The notes under the pieces were generated by a model. That model searched no databases. It saw only the letters and a program-made list of their open reading frames with translations, and was not told the origin of the DNA. A stretch of DNA of 64,000 nt from Nomia melanderi. Its lineage: Eukaryota > Arthropoda > Insecta > Hymenoptera > Halictidae. Below are positions 39,048-50,900 of the stretch, piece by piece (within the stretch, counting starts at the first letter, position 1; each line of letters begins with the position of its first letter). The position numbers were made by a program, and so were the translations under genes. The stretch is taken from the NCBI RefSeq assembly GCF_051020985.1, contig NW_027475306.1, positions 1 to 64,000 on the forward strand, in the 5' to 3' direction.

Positions 39048-42000
39048 TGAGTGTCCGGCCCCATGAGACGGTGGTTTTCTCGGCCCCTGGTGGTCCGATG
39101 TCGTTCCCGCTGCCCAGATTCATGCGGCAGGGCCTCCTGCAGATAATTCACTGTGGTTTATTGCGCTATCTCTAATATCACCCGAGATATCACCAGACAT
39201 ATATTGGATTTTCCCCAGACCCTGAGTGTCCAGCCCCATGAGACGGTGGTTTTCTCGGCCCCTGGTGGTCCGAGGTCGTTCCCGCTGCACAGATTCATGC
39301 GCCAGGGCCTCCTGCAGATAATTCACTTTGGTTTATTGCGCTATCTGTAATAGCACCCGAGATATCACCAGATATATATTGGATTTTTCCCTGACCCTGA
39401 GTGTCCGGCCCCATGAGACGGTGGTTTTCTCGGCCCCTGGTCGCCCGAGGTCGTTCCCGCTGCCCAGATTCATGCGGCAGGGCCTCCTACAGACAATGTA
39501 CTTTGATTTATTGCGCTATCTGTAATAGCACCTGAGATATCACCAGATATATATTGGATTTTCCCCTGACCCTGAGTGTCCGGCCCCATGAGACTGGTTT
39601 TCTCGGCCCTTGGTGGTCCGATGTCATTCCCGCTGCACAGATTCATGCGCCAGGACCTCCTACATACAATGCACTTTGATTTATTGCGCTATTTGTAATA
39701 GCACCCGAGATATCACCAGATATATATTGGATTTTTCCCTGACCCTGAGTGTCCGGCCCCATGAGACGGTGGTTGTCTCGGCCCCTGGTGGTCCGAGGTC
39801 GTTCCCTCTGCACAGATTCATGCGCCAAGGCCTCCTGCAGATAATTCACTTTGGTTTATTGCGCTATCTCTAATAGCACCCGAGATATCACCAGATATAT
39901 ATTGGATTTTTCCCTGAACCTGAGTGTCCGGCCCCATGAGACGGTGGTTTTCTCGGCCCCTGGTGGCCCGAGGTCGTTCCCGCTGCCCAGATGCATGCGG
40001 CAGGGCCTCCTACAGACAATGCACTTTGATTTATTGCGCTATCTGTAATAGCACCCGAGATATCACCAGATATATATTGGATTTTTCCCTGACCCTGAGT
40101 GTCTGGCCTCATGAGACGGTGGTTGTCTCGGCCCCTGGTGGTCCGAGGTCGTTCCCGCTGCACAGATTCATGCGCCAGGGCCTCCTGCAGATAATTCACT
40201 TTGGTTTATTGCGCTATCTATAATAGCACCCGAGATATCACCAGATATATATTGGATTTTCCCCTGACCCTGAGTGTCCGGCCCCATGAGACTGTGGTTT
40301 TCTCTGCCCCTGGTGGTCCGAGGTCGTTCCCGCTGCACAGATTCATGCGCCAGGACGTCCTACATACAGTGCACTTAGATTTATTGCGCTATCTCTAATA
40401 GCACCCGAGATATCACCAGATATATGATGGATTCTTCCCTGACCCTGACAGTTCGGCCCCATGAGACTGTGGTTTTCTCGGCCCCTGGTGGTCCGAGGTC
40501 GTTTCCGCTGCACAGATTCATGCGCCAGGGAGTACTGCAGACAATGCACTTCGATTTATCGCGCTATCTCTAATGGCACCCGAGATATCACCAGATATAT
40601 ATTTGATTTTTCTCTGACCCTGACAGTCCGGCCCCATGAGACGGTGGTTTTCTCGGCCCCTGGTGGTCCGAGGTCGTTGACGCTGCACAGCATCATGCGC
40701 CAGGGCTTCCTGCAAACAAGGCACTTTGATTTATCGCGCTATCTCTAATGGCACCAGAGATATCACCAGATATATATTGGATTTTTCCCCGACCCTGAGT
40801 GTCCAGCCGCATGAGACGCTTGTTTTCACGGCCCCTGGTGGTCCGAGGTCGTTCCCGCTGTACAGATTCATGCGCCAGGGCCTCCTACAGACAATGCACT
40901 TTGATTTATTGCGCTATCTGTAATAGCACCAGAGATATCACAGATATATATTGGAGTTTTCCCTGACCCTGAGTGTCCGGCCCCATAAGACGGTGCTTTT
41001 CTCGGCCCCTGGTGGTTCGAGGTCGTTCCCGCTGCCCAGATTCATGCGCCAGGGCCTCCTACAGACAATGCACTTTGATTTATTGCGCTATCTGTAATAG
41101 CACCCGATATTTCGCCAGATATATATTTGATTTTTCCCTGACCCTGAGTGCCCGGCCCCATGAGACGGTGGTTTTCTCGGCCCCTGGTGGTCCGAGGTCG
41201 TTCCCGCTACACAGATTCATGCGCCAGGGCCTCCTGCAGATAATTCACTTTGGTTTATTGCGCTATCTGTAATAGCACCCGAGATATCAGCGGATATATA
41301 TTGGATTTTTCCCGAACCCTGAGTGTCCGGCCCCATGAGACGGTGGTTTTCTCGGCCCCTGGTGGTCCGATGTCGTTCCCGCTGCCCAGATTCATGCGGC
41401 AGGGCCTCCTGCAGATAATTCACTGTGGTTTATTGCGCTATCTCTAATAGCACCCGAGATATCACCAGACATATATTGGATTTTCCCCAGACCCTGAGTG
41501 TCCAGCCCCATGGGACTTTGGTTTTCTCGGCCCCTGGTGGTCCGAGGTCGTTCCCGCTGCACAGATTCATGCGGCAGGGCCTCCTACAGACAATGCACTT
41601 TGATTCATTGCCCTATCTGCAATAGCACCCAAGATTTCACCAGATATATATTGGATTTTTCCCTGACCCTGAGTGTCCGGCCCCATGAGACTGTGGTTTT
41701 CTCGGCCCCTGGTGGTCCGGGGTCGTTCCCGCTGCCCAGATTGATGCGGCAGGGCCTCCTACAGACAATGCACTTTGATTCATTGCGCTATCTGTAATAG
41801 CACCCGAGATTTCACCAGATATATATTGGATTTTCCCCTGACCCTGAGTGTCCGGCCCCATGTGACTGTGGTTTTCTCGGCCCCTGGTGGTCCGAGGTCG
41901 TTCCCGCTGCACAGATTCATGCGCCAGGGCCTCCTGCAGATAATTCACTTTGATTTATTGCGCTATCTGTAATAGCACCCGAGATATCACCAGATATATA

Positions 42001-44750
42001 TTGGATTTTTCCCTGAACCTGAGCGTCCGGCCCCATGAGACGGTGGTTTTCTCGGCCCCTGGTGGTCCGAGGTCGTTCCCGCTGCGCAGATTCATGCGCC
42101 AGGGCCTCCTGCAGATATTTCACTTTGGTATATTGCGCTATCTCTAATAGCACCCGAGATATCACCAGATATATATTGGATTTTTCCCCGACCCTGAGTG
42201 TCCAGCCCCATGAGACGGGGGTTTTCTCGTCCCCTGGTGGTCCGAGGTCGTTCCCGCGGCACACATGCATGCGCCAGCGCCTCCTGCAGATAATTCACTT
42301 TGGTTTATTGCGCTATCTCTAATAGCACCCGAGATATCACCAGATATATATTGGATTTTCCCCTGAGCCTGAGTGTCCGGCCCCATGAGACTGTGGTTTT
42401 CTCGGCCCCTGGTGGTCCGAGGTCGTTCCCGCTGCACAGATTCATGCGCCAGGGCCTCCTGCAGATAATTCACTTTGATTTATTGCGCTATCTCTAATAG
42501 CACCCGAGATATCACCAGATATATATTGGATTTTCCCTTGACCCTGAGTGTCCGGCCCCATGAGACGGTGGTTTTCTCGGCCCCTGGTGGTCCGAGGTCG
42601 TTCCCGCTACACAGAGTCATGCGCCAGGGCCTCCTACAGACAATGCACTTTGGTATATTGCGCTATCTCTAATAGCACCCGAGATATCACCAGATATATA
42701 TTGGATTTTTCCCCGACCCTGAGTGTCCAGCCCCATGAGACGGGGGTTTTCTCGGCCCCTGGTGGTCCGAGGTCGTTCCCGCGGCACACATGCATGCGCC
42801 AGCGCCTCCTGCAGATAATTCACTTTGGTTTATTGCGCTATCTGTAATAGCACCCGAGATATCACCAGATATATATTGGATTTTCCCCTGACCCTGAGTG
42901 TCCGGCCCCATGAGACTGTGGTTTTCTCGGCCCCTGGTGGTCCGAGGTCGTTCCCGCTGCACAGATGCATGCGCCAGCGCCTCCTGCAGATAATTCACTT
43001 TGGTTTATTGCGCTATCTCTAATAGCACCCGAGATATCACCAGATATATATTGGATTTTCCCTTGACCCTGAGTGTCTGGCCCCATGAGACGGTGGTTTT
43101 CTCGGCCCCTGGTGGTCCGAGGTCGTTCCCGCTGCCCAGATTCATGCGCCAGGGCCTCCTACAGACAATGCACTTTGATTTGTTGCGGTATCTGTAATAG
43201 CACCCGAGATATCACCAGATATATATTGGATTTTCCCCTGACCCTGAGTGTCCGGCCCCATGAGACTGTCGTTTTCTCGGCCCCTGGTGGTCCGAGGTCG
43301 TTCCCGCTGCACAGATTCATGCGCCAGGGCGTCCTGCAGATAATTCACTTTGGTTTATTGCGCTATCTCTAATAGCACCCGAGATATCACCAGATATATA
43401 TTGCATTTTTCCCCGACTCTGAGTGTCCGGCCCCATGTGACGGTGGTTTTCTCGGCCTCTGGTGGTCCGAGGTCGTTCCCGCTGCACAGAGTCATGCTAC
43501 AGGGCTTCCTACAGACAATGCACTTTGATTTATTGCGCTATCTGTAATAGCACCCGAGATATCACCAGATATATTTTGGATTTTTCCCTGACCCTGAGTG
43601 TCCGGCCCCATGAGACGGCGGTTTTCGCGGCCCCTGGGGGTCCGAGGTCGGTTCCGCTACACAGATTCATGCGCGAGGGCCTCCTACAGGCAATGCACTT
43701 TGATTTATTGCGCTATCTGTAATAGCACCCGAGATATCACCAGATATTATTGGATTTTTCCCTGACCCTGAGTGTCTGGCCCCATGAGACGGTGGTTGTC
43801 TCGGCCCCTGGTGGTCCGAGGTCGTTCCCGCTGCACAGATTCATGCGCCAGGGCCTCCTGCAGATAATTCACTTTGGTTTATTGCGCTATCTCTAATAGC
43901 ACCCGAGATATCACCAGATATATATTGGATTTTCCCCTGACCCTGAGTGTCCGGCCCCATGAGACTGTGGTTTTCTCGGCCTCTGGTGGTCCGAGGTCGT
44001 TCCCGCTGCTCAGATTCATGCGCCAGGGCCTCCTACAGACAATGCAGTTTGATTCATTGCTCTATCTGTAATAGCACCCGAGATATCACCAGATATATAT
44101 TGGATTTTTCCCCGACCCTGAGTGTCCGGCCCCATGAGACGGGGGTTTTCTCGGCCCCTGGTGGTCCGAGGTCGTTCCCGCTGCACACACGCATGCGACA
44201 GAGCCTCCTGCAGATAATTCACTTTGGTTTATTGCGCTATCTCTAATAGCACCCGAGATATCACCAGATATATATTTGATTTTACCCTGACCCTGAGTGT
44301 CCGGCCCCATGAGACGGTGGATTCCTCGGCCCCTGGTGGTCCGAGGTCGTTCCCGCTGCACAGATGCATGCGCCAGCGCCTCCTGCAGAAAATTCACTTT
44401 GGTTTATTGCGCTATCTCTAATAGCACCCGAGATATCACCAGATATATATTGGATTTTTCCCTGACCCTGAGTGTCCGGCCCCATGAGACGGCGGTTTTC
44501 TCGGCGCCTGGTGGTCCGAGGTCGTTCCCGCTGAACAGAATCATGCGCCAGGGCCTCCTGCAGATAATTCACTTTGCTTTATTGCGCTATCTCTAATAGC
44601 GCCCGAGATATCACCAGATATATATTTCATTTTTCCCTGACCCTGAGTGTCCGGCCCCATGAGACGGTGGTTGTCTCGGCCCCTGGTGGTCCGAGGTCGT
44701 TCCCGCTGCACAGATTCATGCGCCAGGGCCTCCTGCAGATAATTCACTTT
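39047..44750 (+). repeat. Superblock B (about 33 monomers)
   Basis: Second copy of superblock A. Relative to A, the copy of the monomer group at about 39,600 is shortened: a 2-bp deletion gives GAGACTGGTTTTC near 39,596, and the 174-bp monomer is absent because two monomers are fused. Three monomers (525 bp, offset change 8,576 to 8,051) are missing near 41,870-41,885. The hybrid monomer there has ATGTGACTGTGG from the left parent and CGGCCCCTGG from the right. Monomers from 42,548 to about 42,860 partly restore the register, so this is a series of exchanges rather than a single event. Confidence 0.85.
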
Positions 44751-47700
44751 GGTTTATTGCGCTATCTATAATAGCACCCGAGATATCACCAGATATATAT
44801 TGGATTTTCCCCTGACCCTGAGTGTCCGGCCCCATGAGACTGTGGTTTTCTCTGCCCCTGCTGGTCCGAGGTCGTTCCCGCTGCACAGATTCATGCGCCA
44901 GGACGTCCTACATACAGTGCACTTAGATTTATTGCGCTATCTATAATAGCACCCGAGATATCACCAGATATATATTGGATTTTCCCCTGACCCTGAGTGT
45001 CCGGCCCCATGAGACTGTGGTTTTCTCTGCCCCTGGTGGTCCGAGGTCGTTCCCGCTGCACAGATTCATGCGCCAGGACGTCCTACATACAGTGCACTTA
45101 GATTTATTGCGCTATCTCTAATAGCACCCGAGATATCACCAGATATATGATGGATTCTTCCCTGACCCTGACAGTTCGGCCCCATGAGACTATGGTTTTC
45201 TCGGCCCCTGGTGGTTCGAGGTCGTTTCCGCTGCACAGATTCATGCGCCAGGGAGTACTGCAGACAATGCACTTCGATTTATCGCGCTATCTCTAATGGC
45301 ACCCGAGATATCACCAGATATATATTTGATTTTTCTCTGACCCTGACAGTCCGGCCCCATGAGACGGTGGTTTTCTCGGCCCCTGGTGGTCCGAGGTCGT
45401 TGACGCTGCACAGCATCATGCGCCAGGGCTTCCTGCAAACAAGGCACTTTGATTTATCGCGCTATCTCTAATGGCACCTGAGATATCACCAGATATATAT
45501 TGGATTTTTCCCCGACCCTGAGTGTCCAGCCGCATGAGACGCTTGTTTTCACGGCCCCTGGTGGTCCGAGGTCGTTCCCGCTGTACAGATTCATGCGCCA
45601 GGGCCTCCTACAGACAATGCACTTTGATTTATTGCGCTATCTGTAATAGCACCAGAGATATCACAGATATATATTGGAGTTTTCCCTGACCCTGAGTGTC
45701 CGGCCCCATAAGACGGTGCTTTTCTCGGCCCCTGGTGGTTCGAGGTCGTTCCCGCTGCCCAGATTCATGCGCCAGGGCCTCCTACAGACAATGCACTTTG
45801 ATTTATTGCGCTATCTGTAATAGCACCCGATATTTCGCCAGATATATATTTGATTTTTCCCTGACCCTGAGTGCCCGGCCCCATGAGACGGTGGTTTTCT
45901 CGGCCCCTGGTGGTCCGAGGTCGTTCCCGCTACACAGATTCATGCGCCAGGGCCTCCTGCAGATAATTCACTTTGGTTTATTGCGCTATCTGTAATAGCA
46001 CCCGAGATATCAGCGGATATATATTGGATTTTTCCCGAACCCTGAGTGTCCGGCCCCATGAGACGGTGGTTTTCTCGGCCCCTGGTGGTCCGATGTCGTT
46101 CCCGCTGCCCAGATTCATGCGGCAGGGCCTCCTGCAGATAATTCACTGTGGTTTATTGCGCTATCTCTAATAGCACCCGAGATATCACCAGACATATATT
46201 GAATTTTCCCCAGACCCTGAGTGTCCAGCCCCATGGGACTTTGGTTTTCTCGGCCCCTGGTGGTCCGAGGTCGTTCCCGCTGCACAGATTCATGCGGCAG
46301 GGCCTCCTACAGACAATGCACTTTGATTCATTGCCCTATCTGCAATAGCACCCAAGATTTCACCAGATATATATTGGATTTTTCCCTGACCCTGAGTGTC
46401 CGGCCCCATGAGACTGTGGTTTTCTCGGCCCCTGGTGGTCCGGGGTCGTTCCCGCTGCCCAGATTGATGCGACAGGGCCTCCTACAGACAATGCACTTTG
46501 ATTCATTGCGCTATCTGTAATAGCACCCGAGATTTCACCAGATATATATTGGATTTTCCCCTGACCCTGAGTGTCCGGCCCCATGTGACTGTGGTTTTCT
46601 CGGCCTCTGGTGGTTCGAGGTCGTTCCCGCTGCACAGATTCATGCGCCAGGGCCTCCTACAGACAACGCACTTTGATTTATTGCGCTATCTGTAATAGCA
46701 CCCGAGATATCACGAGATATATATTGGATTTTTCCTTGACCCTGAGTGTCCGGCCCAATGAGACGGCGGTTTTCTCGGCCCCTGGGGGTCCGAGGTCGTT
46801 CCCGCTAAACAGATTCATGCGCCAGGGCCTCCTACAGGCAATGCACTTTGATTTATTGCGCTATTTGTAATAGCACGCGAGATATCACCACATATATATT
46901 GGATTTTCCCCTGACCCTGAGTGTCCGGTCCCATGAGACTGTGGTTTTCTCGGCCCCTGGGGGTCCGAGGTCGTTCCCGCTAAACATATTCATGCGCCAG
47001 GGCCTCCTACAGGCAATGCACTTTGATTTATTGCGCTATTTGTAATAGCACGCGAGATATCACCACATATATATTGGATTTTCCCCTGACCCTGAGTGTC
47101 CGGCCCCATGAGACTGTGGTTTTCTCGGCCCCTGGTGGTCCGAGGTCGTTCCCGCTGCACAGATTCATGCGCCAGGGCCTCCTGCAGATAATTCACTTTG
47201 ATTTATTGCGCTATCTGTAATAGCACCCGAGATATCACCAGATATATATTGGATTTTTCCCTGAACCTGAGCGTCCGGCCCCATGAGACGGTGGTTTTCT
47301 CGGCCCCTGGTGGTCCGAGGTCGTTCCCGCTGCACAGATTCATGCGCCAGGGCCTCCTGCTGATATTTCACTTTGGTATATTGCGCTATCTCTAATAGCA
47401 CCCGAGATATCACCAGATATATATTGGATTTTTCCCCGACCCTGAGTGTCCAGCCCCATGAGACGGGGGTTTTCTCGTCCCCTGGTGGTCCGAGGTCGTT
47501 CCCGCGGCACACATGCATGCGCCAGCGCCTCCTGCAGATAATTCACTTTGGTTTATTGCGCTATCTCTAATAGCACCCGAGATATCACCAGATATATATT
47601 GGATTTTCCCCTGAGCCTGAGTGTCCGGCCCCATGAGACTGTGGTTTTCTCGGCCCCTGGTGGTCCGAGGTCGTTCCCGCTGCACAGATTCATGCGCCAG

Positions 47701-47975
47701 GGCGTCCTGCAGATAATTCACTTTGGTTTATTGCGCTATCTCTAATAGCACCCGAGATATCACCAGATATATATTGCATTTTTCCCCGACTCTGAGTGTC
47801 CGGCCCCATGTGACGGTGGTTTTCTCGGCCTCTGGTGGTCCGAGGTCGTTCCCGCTGCACAGAGTCATGCTACAGGGCTTCCTACAGACAATGCACTTTG
47901 ATTTATTGCGCTATCTGTAATAGCACCCGAGATATCACCAGATATATTTTGGATTTTTCCCTGACCCTGAGTGTC
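44750..47975 (+). repeat. Superblock C (about 18 monomers, shortened copy)
   Basis: Third copy of the A/B superblock, directly abutting B. Monomers 45,184-46,520 match 40,461-41,797 at offset 4,723 (27x175 minus 2). Later monomers match 33.2-34.4 kb of A, then skip to 34.77 kb of A through a hybrid monomer at about 47,600-47,710. Homology is lost near 47,975, where ATGTGTCGGTGG replaces ATGAGACGGCGG. Confidence 0.85.
44761..45110 (+). repeat. Near-perfect tandem duplication of one 175-bp monomer
   Basis: Positions 44,761-44,935 and 44,936-45,110 are identical except for C/G at 44,871 against 45,046. They share the rare variants GCTATCTATAATAGC, TTCTCTGCCCCTG and GGACGTCCTACATACAGTGC. This extra monomer accounts for the 175-bp change in offset between superblocks B and C (4,548 to 4,723). 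Confidence 0.93.
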
Positions 47976-50900
47976 CGGCCCCATGTGTCGGTGGTTTTCT
48001 CCGCCCCTGGCGGTCCGAGGTCGTTCCCGCTGCCCAGATTCATGCGCCAGGGCCTCCTACAGATAATTTACTTTGTCTTATAGGGCTATCTGTAACAGCA
48101 CCCGAGATATCACCAGATATATATTGGATTTTTCCCTCACCCTGAGTGTCCGGCCCCATGTGACGGTGGTTTTCTCGGCCTCTGGTGGTCTGAGGTCGTT
48201 CCCGCTGCCCAGATTCATGCGCCACGGCCTCCTACAGACAATGCACTTTGGTTTATTCCGCTATCTCTAATAGCACCCGAGATATCACCAGATATATATT
48301 TGATTTTTCACTGACCCTGAGTGTCCGGACCCATGAGACGGCGGTTTTCTCGGCCCCTGATGGTCCGAGGTCGTTCCCGCTGCACAGATGCATGCGCCAG
48401 GGCCTCCTGCAGATAATTCACTTTGCTTTATTGCGCTATCTCTAAAAGCACCCGAGATATCACCAGATATATATCGGATTTTACCCTGACCCTGAGTGTC
48501 CGGCCCCGTGAGACGGTGGTTTTCTCGGCCCCTGGTGTTCCGAGGTGGTTCCCGCTGCACAGATTCACGCGCCAAGGCCTCCTGCAGATAATTCTCTTTG
48601 GTTTATTGCGCTATCTCTAATTTCACCCGAGATATCACCAGATATATATTTGATTTTTCCCTGACCCTGAGTGTCCGGCACCATGAGACGGTGGTTTTCT
48701 CGGCCCCTGGTGGTCCGAGGTCGTTCCCGCTGCACAGATGCATGCGCCAGGGCCTCCTGCAGATAATTCACTTTGGTTTAGTGCGCTGTCTGTAATAGCA
48801 CCGGAGATATCACCAGATATATGCTGGATTTTTACATGACCTTGGGTGACGGACACCGAAAATCTGTAAGTTTCTCGGCCCCTGGAGGGCCGAGGTCGAT
48901 CCTGCTTCACAGATTCATGCGCCAGGCCCTCCTGCAGACAATGCACATTGATTTATCGCGCTATCTCTAATTTCACCCGAGATATCACCAGATATATATT
49001 GGATTTTCCCTTGACCCTGAGTGCCCGGCCCCATGAGACGGTGGTTTTCTTGGCCCCTGGTGGTCCGAGGTCGTTCCCGCTGCACACGTTCATGCGCCAG
49101 GGCCTCCCGCAGACAATGCACTTTGGTTTATTGCGCTGTCTGTAATAGCACCGGAGATATCACCAGATATATGCTGGATTTTTACATGACCTTGGGTGAC
49201 GGATTCCGATTATCTGTTATTTTCTCGGCCCCTGGTGGTCCGAGGTCGTTCCTGCTGCACAGTTTCATTCGCCAGTGCCTCCTACAGACAATGCACTTTG
49301 GTTTATTGCGCTATCTGTAATAGCACCCGAGATATCACCAGATATATATTTGATTTTTGCCTGACCCTGAGTGTCCGGCCCCATGAGACGGTGGTTTTCT
49401 CGGCCCCTGGTGGTCTGCGGTCGTTACCGCTGCACAGATTCATGCGGCAGGGCCTCCTGCAGATAATTCACTTTGGATTATGGCGCTATCTCTAATAGCA
49501 CCCGAGATATCACCAGATATATGCTGGATTTTTACATGACTTTGGGTGACGGACAACGAAAATCAGTAAGTTTCTGGGCCCCTGGTAGGCCGATGTCGTT
49601 GCCGCTGCACAGATTCATGCGCCAGGGCCTCCTACAGACAATGCACTTTGGTTTATTGCGCTATCTGTAATAGCACCCGAGATATCACCAGATATATGCT
49701 GGATCTTTACATGATCTTGGGTGACGGACACCGAAATTCTGTAAGTTTCTCGGCCCCTGGAGGGCCGAGGTCGATCCTGCTTCACAGGTTCATGCGCCAG
49801 GGCCTCCTGCAGACAATGCACTTTGTTTTATCGCGCTATCTGTAATAGAACCTGAGATATCACCAGATATATATTGGATTTTCCCCTGACCCTGAGTGTC
49901 CGGCCCCATGAGACGGTGGTTTTCTCGGCCCCTGGTCGTCCGAGGTCGTTCCTGCTGCACAGTTTCATTCGCCTGTGCCTCCTACAGATAATACACTTTG
50001 GTTTATTGCGCTATCTCTAATTTCACCCGAGATATCACCAGATATATATTGAATTTTCCCTTGACCCTGAGTGTCCGGCCCCATGAGACGGTGGTTTTCT
50101 TGGCCCCTGGTGGTCCGAGGTCGTTCCCGCTGCCCAGATTCATGCGCCAGGGCCTCCTACAGACAATACACTTTGATTTATCGCGCTATCTGTAATAGAA
50201 TCCGAGATATCACCAGATATATATTGGATTTTCCCCTGATCCTGAGTGTCCGGCCCCATGAGACGGTGGTTTTCTCGGCCCCTTGTGGTCCGAGGTCGTT
50301 CCCGCTGCCCAGATTCATGCGCCAAGGCCTCCTACAGACAATGCACTTTGATTTATCGCGCTATCTGTAATAGAACCCGAGATATCACCAGATATATGCT
50401 GGATTTTTACATGACATTGGGTGACGCATACCGAAAATCTGTAATTTTCTCGGCCCCTGGTTGTCCGATGTCGTTCCTGCTGCACAGATTCATGCGCAAT
50501 GGCCTCCTACGGCCATGCACTATGATTTATTGCGCTATCTCTAATAGCACCCGAGATATCACCAGATATATATTTGATTTTTCCCGGACCCTGAGGATCC
50601 GGCCACATGAGACGGTGGTTTTCTCGGACCCTGAGGTTCCGGCCACATGAGACGGTGGTTTTCTCGGACCCTGGTGTTCCGAGGTGGTTCCCGCTGCACA
50701 GATTCACGCGCCAAGGCCTCTTGCAGATAATTCTCTTTGGTTTATTGCGCTATCTGTAATAGCACCCTAGATATCACCAGATATATATTGAATTTTTCCA
50801 CGACCCTGTGTGTCCGGCCCCATGAGACGGTGGTTTTCTCGGCCCCTGGTGGTCCGAGGTCGTACCCGCTGCACAGATTCATACGCCACGGCCTCCTACA

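Noticed and set aside
30295..47975. Superblocks A, B and C as possible assembly duplication errors
   Set aside because: The copies differ by many scattered substitutions, monomer losses and one recent gain, which is more than a simple assembly duplication would give. It still deserves confirmation with long reads.
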